A stretch of DNA of 5,547 nucleotides, from assembly GCA_903896915.1 (NCBI GenBank), contig CAITZN010000370.1:1-5547 (forward strand), read 5' to 3'. How positions within the stretch are numbered: position 1 is the stretch's first letter; the number at the start of each line of letters is the position of its first letter. Positions 1-5,547 of the stretch are shown here, one piece after another. The stretch is from an uncultured bacterium. GTDB taxonomy: Bacteria; Desulfobacterota; Desulfobulbia; Desulfobulbales; Desulfobulbaceae. The position numbers and the translations under genes are program-made. Under the pieces are notes generated by a model. That model made no database searches and was not told the DNA's origin. It was given only the letters and a program-made list of their open reading frames with translations.

Positions 1-1683
1 ACCAGTTCGCTTCTGCACCACGGATTGCAGCCAAACAATAAGCTCATCGCACATCTTCCGCACAGAATCATTTTTCCCTTCCAACTCATAGGGCGGCTCC
101 CGAGTCAACAACTCGACAATATAAGCCCGTTCATGCGCTTCCAAAGGGGCAGAAAGCAATTGCTCAGGCTGACATTTGGTTTCCCCTGAAAACATGACCA
201 ACAACTCAATGATCCGGATCACTGGCGGCTCCAAAACGATACGGTCAAGGCCAGCCTCTTGTAATTCGCCAATAAATTCCGGGTACAGTATCAAAAAATC
301 GACAAGATTTTTTTCCTGCTTCGGCAAATTGGCAAACCCGGACGGACCGGCAGGGACCTCACGGGCAGCCTTTTTGCCAGACACAGCTTGACCGGTCTGG
401 AAATATCCTGGAGAAACTCCCAACTTTTCACAGAAATGGGCAATCATCAAGGCCCGCTGTTCAGGATCAGCTGCCTCAGTGATCAAGGGTTTCAACTCAC
501 CTATAATCTTGTTTTTGCCAGCCAGGGTCAACCCGTGTTCGCGGACAAGGGTATCATAGACAAATTCGGCCAGAGGACGAGCACTCTCCACCAACGAAGC
601 TATCGCCTCCGGCCCCTCGGCACGAACATAAGAATCAGGATCATGGCCCACCGGCAGGAGGGCTACCCGGCCTTTAACCTGCTCAGCCAGGAAAAACGGG
701 ATACTCCGCATAGCTGCCTTCAATCCGGCAGCATCGGCGTCAAAAAGAAGAACTACCTCGTCGCCATAGCCTCGAAGGGAATGGATATGATTGCGGGTGA
801 GCGCAGTGCCAAGAGGTGCGACCACATTATCGACACCATGCACCGCGAGAAGAAGCAAGTCAAAATTACCCTCGACCACTAAGGCGCGACGTTGCTTGCG
901 AATAGCCTCTCGGTGCTGATAAAGGCCAAAGAGCAAGCGGTTCTTTTCAAAAATCGGACTTTCCGGGGAATTCATGTACTTGGGCTTACCATCACCGATA
1001 ATACGACCGCCGAATGCCACTACACGGCCGGTCATATCGGTAATAGGGAACATGATTCGCGAGCGAAAGCGATCATAATACCCGCCACGGTCTTTCCTGA
1101 CAGCAAGCCCTGCCGCTGCCAACGCCTCTGGCGACAATCCTTTTGCCTGTAACTGTTCGGCAAGATAGCTCCAGCCAGCCTCATCAGGATCAGGAGCATA
1201 TCCTAACCGATACTGGTCGATGATCTCAGGTGGGACCCCCCGCTGTTCGAGGTACGTCCTGGCTGTTTTCCCCAGTTTTTGGTGCTGCAAGCAGTGTTGA
1301 TAGACGGTCACTGCCGCCTCGTTAGCCTCAAAGAGCTGTTCTCGCTGCCGTAGCTGTGCCTGCTCTGCCTCGCTCAACTGTGGCTCAGGCAGTTCAATGC
1401 TAAATTTTTGTGCCAGCATCTTCAGAGTTTCCGGGAAATCCATTTGGTGATATTTCATCACAAAGGAAAAAACATCCCCGGACTCGCCACAGCCAAAGCA
1501 GTGAAAAAACTGCCCCTGGGGGTTCACCGAGAAAGACGGAGTTTTCTCAGCATGGAAGGGGCACAAACCGGAAAAACGCACCCCCGCTCTTTTCAGCTCG
1601 ACATACTCGCCAATTACCTGAACAATATCAGCGGAGTCTTTAACTAAAAGTTTTATCTGTTCTCGAGTAGTTGCAAAGGCCAT
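1..1683 (-). CDS. dnaG: DNA primase DnaG (3' end cut by window edge)
   Basis: DnaG makes the short RNA primers for lagging-strand synthesis at the replication fork, working with the DnaB helicase. The minus-strand frame is open for exactly 561 codons from ATG 1683-1681 to base 1. Visible domains: a CHC2 zinc-binding domain at residues 1-100 with ligands C41, H44, C62 and C65; the conserved RFRxRIMFPI block near 205-214 and the KYxNSPES block near 235-242; a Toprim core with E271 (in VVEGNFD) and D315/D317 (in LLFDADAAG), matching the metal-binding E and DxD of E. coli primase; and a C-terminal helical, DnaB-interacting region from about 440. Bacterial DnaG is usually near 580-600 residues, so probably only a short tail lies outside. 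The Toprim motifs read EGN and FDAD rather than the commoner EGY and FDGD, and all acidic residues are kept. No in-frame ATG, GTG or TTG was found in the roughly 13 codons upstream that I checked, and there is no clear Shine-Dalgarno sequence. The family call is secure. Confidence 0.97.
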   Translation of the reverse strand, partial: MAFATTREQIKLLVKDSADIVQVIGEYVELKRAGVRFSGLCPFHAEKTPSFSVNPQGQFFHCFGCGESGDVFSFVMKYHQMDFPETLKMLAQKFSIELPEPQLSEAEQAQLRQREQLFEANEAAVTVYQHCLQHQKLGKTARTYLEQRGVPPEIIDQYRLGYAPDPDEAGWSYLAEQLQAKGLSPEALAAAGLAVRKDRGGYYDRFRSRIMFPITDMTGRVVAFGGRIIGDGKPKYMNSPESPIFEKNRLLFGLYQHREAIRKQRRALVVEGNFDLLLLAVHGVDNVVAPLGTALTRNHIHSLRGYGDEVVLLFDADAAGLKAAMRSIPFFLAEQVKGRVALLPVGHDPDSYVRAEGPEAIASLVESARPLAEFVYDTLVREHGLTLAGKNKIIGELKPLITEAADPEQRALMIAHFCEKLGVSPGYFQTGQAVSGKKAAREVPAGPSGFANLPKQEKNLVDFLILYPEFIGELQEAGLDRIVLEPPVIRIIELLVMFSGETKCQPEQLLSAPLEAHERAYIVELLTREPPYELEGKNDSVRKMCDELIVWLQSVVQKRTG

Positions 1684-1694
1684 AATGACACAAT

Positions 1695-1708
1695 AAACAT
1701 GCTTGTTT
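1695..1708. repeat. Short inverted repeat just upstream of dnaG
   Basis: AAACA and TGTTT arms of 5 bp flank a 4-base spacer and end 11 bases before the dnaG start codon. On the minus strand the element lies immediately downstream of the TATCAT -10-like hexamer at 1717-1712, where an operator or transcript start would fall. An AT-rich 5-bp dyad is expected by chance fairly often, so a role is only a guess. Confidence 0.25.
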
Positions 1709-1755
1709 GATATGATACAGGATGAAAAAAGCTCTGCGTGGCACCCATTGGTCAC

Positions 1756-1770
1756 GAAACAAATCGTTTC
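1756..1770. repeat. Inverted repeat GAAAC-N5-GTTTC in dnaG leader
   Basis: A perfect 5-bp dyad with a 5-base spacer lies about 73 bases upstream of the dnaG start. This geometry would suit a dimeric repressor or a weak hairpin. There is no T-run after it on the minus strand, so it is not an intrinsic terminator. Function unknown. Confidence 0.25.
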
Positions 1771-1809
1771 AGGGGTTTACTGCAGCTATACTGAGCAAAG
1801 TCGGGATTT

Positions 1810-1893
1810 CTACTTTCGTGAAATAATCAAAAAGACGGGTAGCACGACCAGTATGTCTCGGATGGAAACCCCATTTCGGGCTGCATCTGGCAT
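1810..1893 (-). CDS. Doubtful 27-residue ORF in dnaG leader
   Basis: ATG at 1893-1891 opens 27 codons ending in TAG at 1812-1810. The peptide starts MPDAARNG and has a hydrophobic stretch around residues 14-24 (ILVVLPVFLII) followed by SRK, so it could resemble a tiny single-pass membrane peptide or an upstream leader peptide. A GAGGA sequence lies about 13 bases before the ATG, which is farther than usual for a Shine-Dalgarno. An in-frame TAA lies three codons upstream. Nothing identifies a family. An ORF this short is easily produced by chance, so I give it little weight. Confidence 0.12.
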   Translation of the reverse strand: MPDAARNGVSIRDILVVLPVFLIISRK

Positions 1894-1956
1894 CGATACT
1901 TAATTATCCTCACATAACGATAGCCAGGCAGGATCAGACGAATTTTTTTGGACTAT

Positions 1957-3399
1957 CTACAGACCGACCCAGTAATCGAGCCTTTCCAGGTCATAAACAC
2001 ACCCCACCTTCTGATCCCAAGCGCAGGTGCTATGCACATCGACCCCCTGATGAATCACCGAAACCGGTCGATCCGAGGAAACAACGACAACGATAATATT
2101 CGCATGCTCAGCAGTAAAACGGAGCGCGGAATTATATCTTGCCCCCCTGGCACGATCCTCACCTGAAAAAGACCTTCCATCGAGAAGACAGGCAAAGCCG
2201 TGCAGGTGCTGGTCCGCCCCAATATGCAGGGCGCCGTCCACCTTGGCCAAAGACTTAACCATTTTCAACATGTACGGTTTGCGTAAATCCAACGGCGGAG
2301 AAAGAGTCTGTCCCGAGATAGCCACGGGTTCGGAATTGAGATCGATAACAATAGTGCAACCGTGTTTACGCTCCTGGGAGTGATGCACGAGACTCACAAC
2401 TATCTTGAATATGAAAAAAATATCAGACCGGTCAAGGCTAGATTCGAGTAGCAGTTCTTCCAGTTGCACCAGCTTGGCCTGATACGTGGTTGAACTGAAC
2501 CGTCCATCGGCAAAACTGCACACCTTGTTGCGATTAATCTTGAGAAATCCATGCCGGCCACGAAAATCGGCGCAAAGGGAAAAAGACGGCAGGGTGTCAC
2601 GGCAAATACCTAAAATCGCCCGACCGTCACTCACCAGGTGCCGGCTTGAGCGTTCGACGGTCAACAGCAGTTTGCGAACATGCTTGTAATTTACCAGTTG
2701 AGGCCGGACCTCCTCCTGAAATTTAACCAAAAAATCGAGTTCACTAACCATGCTCGGGTCAACAATGAGTAATCGCCCTTCTGGCCATGAACCTTCCTCG
2801 CGAGTTTCGGAAAGCATGAGAATGGCATCGAGAACCGGGTAGATACGAATCTGACTGTCCCAGCCGAGCAACCGATTCATCTGGTCGATGATATGATCGC
2901 GCACCGCATGCGTTGCAAACTCTTTGAGAAAATGTCCAGAAATACCGGTGTAGAGATCTTGATCATTGGCCAGGTCATGGGAAAACCGCCAAACCGCATG
3001 CTCTAACCAGCACTCGGTTGGTCCGGTAGAACAGAGATCGGGATGATGTTCGGTGAACCACTGTTGAAAGAATACCGAGCCGGAATATCCGCCATGGGAG
3101 AGCAGTCCGGCAAGGCCAAGATTCTTAACCGAAATGATATCGGCAAATTTCTTCCGATCAGGCTGGACCTTTTCATTGATCCTCCATTTCTGGTTGTCCA
3201 GATACAGTGTGTTAAATATTGGTTCGTGTCCCTTGAGCAGATTCTGCGGATCGCAAAGCAACATCGGACTGTCAGGTTGCAAGGCAAAAATGACTGCAGT
3301 ACGGCTGGTCCCAGAAAAATGGGTCAGGCCATCACTGAGCCCATTGAGGATATCACTGACACATCGGCGAATAAAGGATGGCTGCACCTGATCTATCAT
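1957..3399 (-). CDS. Diadenylate cyclase (DAC/DisA_N)-domain protein with long N-terminal region
   Basis: This 480-residue protein carries a C-terminal DAC domain at about residues 336-452. DAC domains condense two ATP into c-di-AMP. Visible DAC hallmarks are the RKHGCTIVID strand (344-353), the DGA motif D388-G389-A390 (bases 2238-2230), and the phosphate-binding motif position, which reads G419-A-R-Y-N423 where the family normally has GTRHR. A hydrophobic strand (IIVVVVSSD) and VSVIHQG close the fold as in DAC proteins. Keeping the DGA aspartate but losing the second and third residues of RHR leaves catalysis uncertain. Residues 1-335 match nothing I can name firmly. They recall the 'probable sensor domain DACNV' proteins, from memory and not searched. 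I see no signal peptide, transmembrane helix or DisA-type helix-hairpin-helix tail, so it is probably cytosolic. ATG 3399 is the first ATG, GTG or TTG after an in-frame TAG at 3498, and it has no clear Shine-Dalgarno. It is not classical DisA or CdaA. Confidence 0.85.
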   Translation of the reverse strand: MIDQVQPSFIRRCVSDILNGLSDGLTHFSGTSRTAVIFALQPDSPMLLCDPQNLLKGHEPIFNTLYLDNQKWRINEKVQPDRKKFADIISVKNLGLAGLLSHGGYSGSVFFQQWFTEHHPDLCSTGPTECWLEHAVWRFSHDLANDQDLYTGISGHFLKEFATHAVRDHIIDQMNRLLGWDSQIRIYPVLDAILMLSETREEGSWPEGRLLIVDPSMVSELDFLVKFQEEVRPQLVNYKHVRKLLLTVERSSRHLVSDGRAILGICRDTLPSFSLCADFRGRHGFLKINRNKVCSFADGRFSSTTYQAKLVQLEELLLESSLDRSDIFFIFKIVVSLVHHSQERKHGCTIVIDLNSEPVAISGQTLSPPLDLRKPYMLKMVKSLAKVDGALHIGADQHLHGFACLLDGRSFSGEDRARGARYNSALRFTAEHANIIVVVVSSDRPVSVIHQGVDVHSTCAWDQKVGCVYDLERLDYWVGL

Positions 3400-3440
3400 A
3401 ATGTCTAGAGGGAAGTTTTCATGATAATGAAATTGCAGAA

Positions 3441-3463
3441 TTCTTTTGTTTCTTCCAAAAGAA
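3441..3463. repeat. 8-bp perfect inverted repeat upstream of DAC gene
   Basis: TTCTTTTG (3441-3448) and CAAAAGAA (3456-3463) are exact reverse complements around a 7-base loop. The element starts 41 bases before the DAC start codon and 7 bases after the small ORF's stop codon. On the minus strand no T-run follows, so it does not look like a rho-independent terminator. It could be an operator dyad or an mRNA 5' hairpin for the DAC gene. The symmetry is certain; any function is inferred. Confidence 0.5.
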
Positions 3464-3470
3464 CAATTAT

Positions 3471-3608
3471 TTAAAAATCCATATATCCCAAGGTACTAAC
3501 AGAGTTTTCAGGCGTCAAGACGATTCCATTAGCATACCTGTCAAATCGATCAGGCAGATACGTTGCTTTTCTTGCCGCCAACTTAACAAGTGGCAATGCA
3601 AAAAGAAT
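3471..3608 (-). CDS. Possible 45-codon ORF with AUU start, unknown function
   Basis: Between comF and the DAC gene a frame reads 45 codons from ATT 3608-3606 to TAA 3473-3471. An AGGAGGG ribosome-binding sequence (3622-3616) sits 8 bases before the ATT when measured from AGGAGG, which is ideal spacing, and no ATG, GTG or TTG lies in that window. ATT is a rare but real start codon (E. coli infC). The next candidate start, TTG 3596-3594, is too far from the Shine-Dalgarno. The peptide reads as protein-like: a hydrophobic start (ILFALPLVKLAARKA), a basic/aromatic middle (YLPDRFDRYANG), and an end near TPENSVSTLGYMDF. I recognise no family. It may be a true small gene, a gene whose ATG mutated to ATT, or a remnant. 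An in-frame TAG lies seven codons upstream. The frame is certain, expression is not. Confidence 0.35.
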   Translation of the reverse strand: MLFALPLVKLAARKATYLPDRFDRYANGIVLTPENSVSTLGYMDF

Positions 3609-3615
3609 AAGCTTA

Positions 3616-3622
3616 CCCTCCT
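3616..3622 (-). promoter_or_regulatory. Strong Shine-Dalgarno sequence AGGAGGG after comF
   Basis: The minus strand reads AGGAGGG 18 bases after the comF stop codon. It is the best Shine-Dalgarno match I find near a gene start in this window; the starts of dnaG, the DAC gene and comF have none as good. The only plausible initiation codon at normal distance is ATT 3608-3606, so this site argues for the small ORF described there. Confidence 0.5.
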
Positions 3623-3640
3623 GTCTCTACGCCAGCAGCA

Positions 3641-4360
3641 TCACCCTGACAGACTTCTCGCCAAAGTAAAAACCTCGACACGGGCAACGCCGGCTGAATG
3701 CAGGACGTTGCCGCATTCGTTAACCGTACTCCCGGTAGTGAAGACATCGTCAACCAGAAGTATCCGCTTCCCCACCACTTTGGACACATCAGCGAGACCA
3801 AAAACCTTCTTCAGATTGCCTCGCCGCTCTTTTCCGGCGAGAAGAGATTGGGGAATAGTTGAACGGCGACGGAGCAACAGACCAGCCTCGATTTTGTTCT
3901 TCCACTGCGGGAAACACCCCCTGGCAATGACTAAGGCTTGATTAAATCCACGTTCACGCAAGCGGTCCAGATGCAGGGGAACCGGCAGAATGATATCAGG
4001 TTCGCCAAACAGCCCCATAAGGCCCGATCGAGCGGTGATCGCTCCCAAGGTAGAGATGCCGGTCAGTCGACCGCCGAATTTCAACGAACGGATAATAGTA
4101 GAGATGGGTGGTTGGTAATAGAGCAAGGAACGGGCAAAATCAAACGCATAGCGTTGGGCAAGGCAGTCGCCACAGAGATGATCAACGCCTGTTGGAAAAG
4201 GAACGCCGCAACAAAGACAGCAAGGGGATCGAATAAAAGCAAGGTCGGTGAGGCAGCCAGAGCAGAAAAGCGGAGGCTGGGAAGAGTACAGCCGCCGCTC
4301 ACAGCCCAGGCACAAGGGGGGAAACAGCAGATCCTTTAAGGCCTCGAAGTAAGAGGTCAC
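3641..4360 (-). CDS. comF: ComF family protein (zinc-binding, phosphoribosyltransferase-like)
   Basis: ComF proteins join an N-terminal zinc-binding region to a type I phosphoribosyltransferase fold. In naturally competent bacteria they act in the cytosol on incoming single-stranded DNA; in other lineages the role is unclear and no purine/pyrimidine salvage substrate is established. This 239-residue copy is of normal length. It shows cysteine pairs C17/C20 and C33/C36, a second set at C47-C51 and C63/C66, the conserved IIRSLKFGG (89-97), LPVPLHLDRLRERGFNQ (125-141), the R-R-x-T-x-x-Q segment (165-171), and the PRPP-binding loop ILLVDDVFTTGST (200-212) with D204/D205. The start is GTG 4360, because there is no other start before the first cysteines. 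The ribosome-binding site is poor. icd ends 18 bases upstream in the same frame, so expression probably depends on the icd transcript, perhaps by re-initiation. Confidence 0.93.
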   Translation of the reverse strand: MTSYFEALKDLLFPPLCLGCERRLYSSQPPLFCSGCLTDLAFIRSPCCLCCGVPFPTGVDHLCGDCLAQRYAFDFARSLLYYQPPISTIIRSLKFGGRLTGISTLGAITARSGLMGLFGEPDIILPVPLHLDRLRERGFNQALVIARGCFPQWKNKIEAGLLLRRRSTIPQSLLAGKERRGNLKKVFGLADVSKVVGKRILLVDDVFTTGSTVNECGNVLHSAGVARVEVFTLARSLSG

Positions 4361-4378
4361 TTGCTCTGCCGTAAGCCC

Positions 4379-5547
4379 CTACATATTATTAATGATGGCA
4401 CTGCCAAAGGCAGAACAGGAGAGCTCGGTCGCGCCCTCCATCAGGCGGGCCAGATCATAGGTAACCGTTTTTTTGGAGATGGTCGTTTCAAGTGCGGTTT
4501 TAACCAGGTCAGCAGCCTCCTGCCATCCAATATATTCCAGCAACATTACTCCAGAAAGGAGAATCGAACCGGGATTGACCTTGTCAAGTCCCGCATATTT
4601 CGGGGCTGTACCGTGGGTAGCCTCGAACAGGGCAACGCCGTCACCAATATTGGCCCCAGGGGCAATACCCAGCCCTCCTACCTGGGCGGCGAGGGCATCG
4701 GACATATAGTCGCCGTTGAGATTGGGCATCGCCAGAACCGAATACTCACTGGGTCGCAGCAGTATCTGCTGGAACATGGCATCGGCGATCCGGTCCTTGA
4801 TCACGACTTTACCCTCAGGCACTTTGCCGTTATACTGCTCCCATAAGACGGCCTCGGTGACAGTGACCTCACCGAATTCTTCCGCAGCCAGTTCATAGCC
4901 CCAGTTGCGGAAAGCTCCTTCGGTAAACTTCATAATGTTACCTTTATGAACCAAAGTCACTGAATCACGGCCATTGTCAAGTGCGTACTGAATCGCCTTA
5001 CGCACTAACCGTTTAGTCCCGAATTCCGAGATCGGTTTAATGCCGATACCAGAATTATCGCGGATAAGCGCGCCTGTTTCGTTACGAAGGAATTCAATGA
5101 CCCGGTTGGCCTTTTCACTACCCGCTTGCCACTCAATGCCGGCATAGACATCTTCGGTGTTCTCCCGAAAAATAACCATATCGACCTGCCCAGGATCCTT
5201 GACCGGAGAGACGACTCCCTCATAATAACGAACCGGACGAACGCAGGCATACAAATCAAGCACCTGGCGCAAGGTCACATTGAGACTGCGCATACCTTCC
5301 CCGACCGGTGTTGTCAGGGGCCCCTTGATGCTGACTACATATTTTCTCAAGGCATCGATGGTCTCCTGCGGAAGCCACTCGCCGGACGCCTTGAAGGCCT
5401 TTTCGCCAGCCAGGATCTCCAACCATTCAATTTTACGAGCGCCACCATAGCTCCTGGCCACTGCGGCATCTAGCACCTTCCGGGCCGCTGCCCAAATATC
5501 CGGGCCAATACCATCGCCTTCTATAAAAGGAATAACCGGGGTAGCCG
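4379..5547 (-). CDS. icd: NADP-dependent isocitrate dehydrogenase (5' end cut by window edge)
   Basis: Icd oxidatively decarboxylates isocitrate to 2-oxoglutarate in the TCA cycle, reducing NADP+. The window holds 388 codons from base 5545 to TAG 4381-4379. The frame stays open to the edge and begins with the family N-terminal block [12 protein letters not shown], so the GTG at 5476 is internal. By alignment with E. coli Icd (416 residues) about 26 residues are missing. In fragment numbering the isocitrate/metal residues are S87 (in RSLN), R93, R103, R127, Y134, K201, D255, D279 and D283, all conserved. NADP-type determinants K316-Y317 (HGTAPKYAG), Y363 and R367 are present and point to NADP rather than NAD. 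S87 corresponds to the serine phosphorylated by AceK in E. coli; whether AceK exists here cannot be seen. No insertion, frameshift or decay is visible. Confidence 0.96.
   Translation of the reverse strand, partial: ATPVIPFIEGDGIGPDIWAAARKVLDAAVARSYGGARKIEWLEILAGEKAFKASGEWLPQETIDALRKYVVSIKGPLTTPVGEGMRSLNVTLRQVLDLYACVRPVRYYEGVVSPVKDPGQVDMVIFRENTEDVYAGIEWQAGSEKANRVIEFLRNETGALIRDNSGIGIKPISEFGTKRLVRKAIQYALDNGRDSVTLVHKGNIMKFTEGAFRNWGYELAAEEFGEVTVTEAVLWEQYNGKVPEGKVVIKDRIADAMFQQILLRPSEYSVLAMPNLNGDYMSDALAAQVGGLGIAPGANIGDGVALFEATHGTAPKYAGLDKVNPGSILLSGVMLLEYIGWQEAADLVKTALETTISKKTVTYDLARLMEGATELSCSAFGSAIINNM

Larger units (their letters stand above)
1684..1956. other. Non-coding spacer between DAC gene and dnaG
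   Basis: These 273 bases separate the stop codon of the DAC-domain gene from the dnaG start. I find no RNA gene and no convincing rho-independent terminator. On the minus strand a TATCAT hexamer (1717-1712) about 30 bases before the dnaG ATG could be a -10 box, but no good -35 hexamer stands 16-18 bases upstream. Two short inverted repeats occur: GAAAC-N5-GTTTC at 1756-1770, and AAACA-N4-TGTTT at 1695-1708 just before the dnaG start. A 27-codon minus-strand ORF at 1810-1893 is listed separately as doubtful. The length suggests a dnaG promoter and leader, which is inference. Confidence 0.6.

Noticed and set aside
388..882. Plus-strand ORF of 164 codons
   Set aside because: It is fully antisense to the Toprim and adjacent regions of dnaG, whose minus-strand frame has clear conserved motifs. 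The plus-strand product shows no recognisable motif.
1820..1866. Possible rho-independent terminator (AGAC...GTCT then TTTTT on the minus strand)
   Set aside because: The outer stem is only 4 bp, the inner part pairs poorly with a lopsided internal loop, and it lies about 90 bases after the DAC stop codon.
1957..3399. Calling the DAC protein true DisA
   Set aside because: DisA has its DAC domain at the N-terminus, then a helical linker and a helix-hairpin-helix DNA-binding tail. Here the DAC domain is C-terminal and no such tail exists.
3043..3408. Plus-strand ORF of 121 codons overlapping the start of the DAC gene
   Set aside because: It is antisense to the N-terminus of the 480-codon frame and has no motif or ribosome-binding site supporting it.
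3938..4339. Plus-strand ORF of 133 codons
   Set aside because: It is antisense to the comF zinc-binding region; the low-complexity basic product looks like a coding shadow.
3641..4360. Alternative call of comF as a nucleotide-salvage phosphoribosyltransferase (e.g. PyrE or Apt)
   Set aside because: The N-terminal double set of zinc cysteines and the RGFNQ and RxxTxxQ blocks are specific to the ComF family.
4361..4846. Plus-strand ORF of 161 codons
   Set aside because: It is the reverse strand of the icd 3' half, where the metal- and NADP-binding motifs are unmistakable.
5474..5476. GTG as the start of icd
   Set aside because: The frame remains open upstream and encodes the conserved [12 protein letters not shown] block, so the gene begins beyond base 5547.

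Overview
Every gene I can support lies on the minus strand. Reading in the direction of transcription (high to low coordinates) the order is: 5'-truncated NADP-isocitrate dehydrogenase (icd), a ComF-family phosphoribosyltransferase-like protein, a possible 45-codon ORF, a 480-residue protein ending in a diadenylate cyclase (DAC/DisA_N-type) domain, and DNA primase (dnaG), which runs off the left edge very close to its C-terminus. I see no rRNA, tRNA, CRISPR array, insertion sequence or plus-strand gene. The long plus-strand frames are antisense shadows of these genes.

The organism is a bacterium of roughly balanced GC content. The E. coli-like Icd, the CHC2-type DnaG and a DAC protein with a long N-terminal region would fit Desulfobacterota (the former Deltaproteobacteria). 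This is a family-resemblance impression, not a search result. The region looks like ordinary chromosomal core sequence (icd, comF, dnaG) with one less ordinary gene, the DAC-domain protein, between comF and dnaG.

Layout: 1-1683 dnaG (561 codons visible); 1684-1956 non-coding leader with two short inverted repeats and a weak -10-like hexamer; 1957-3399 DAC-domain protein; 3400-3640 spacer holding an 8-bp inverted repeat and, next to comF, the strongest Shine-Dalgarno sequence in the window, followed by a small ORF with an AUU start; 3641-4360 comF; 4379-5547 icd. icd and comF are 18 nt apart and share a reading frame, so they are probably co-transcribed. The 241- and 273-nt gaps around the DAC gene leave room for separate promoters.

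The item most worth attention is the DAC protein. It keeps the DGA signature of diadenylate cyclases, but the canonical (T)RHR phosphate-binding motif reads ARYN. It has about 335 residues of N-terminal sequence I cannot assign, no visible transmembrane segment and no DisA-like DNA-binding C-terminus. It could be a divergent nucleotide second-messenger synthase or a nucleotide sensor. Its position upstream of primase is suggestive but proves no functional link.
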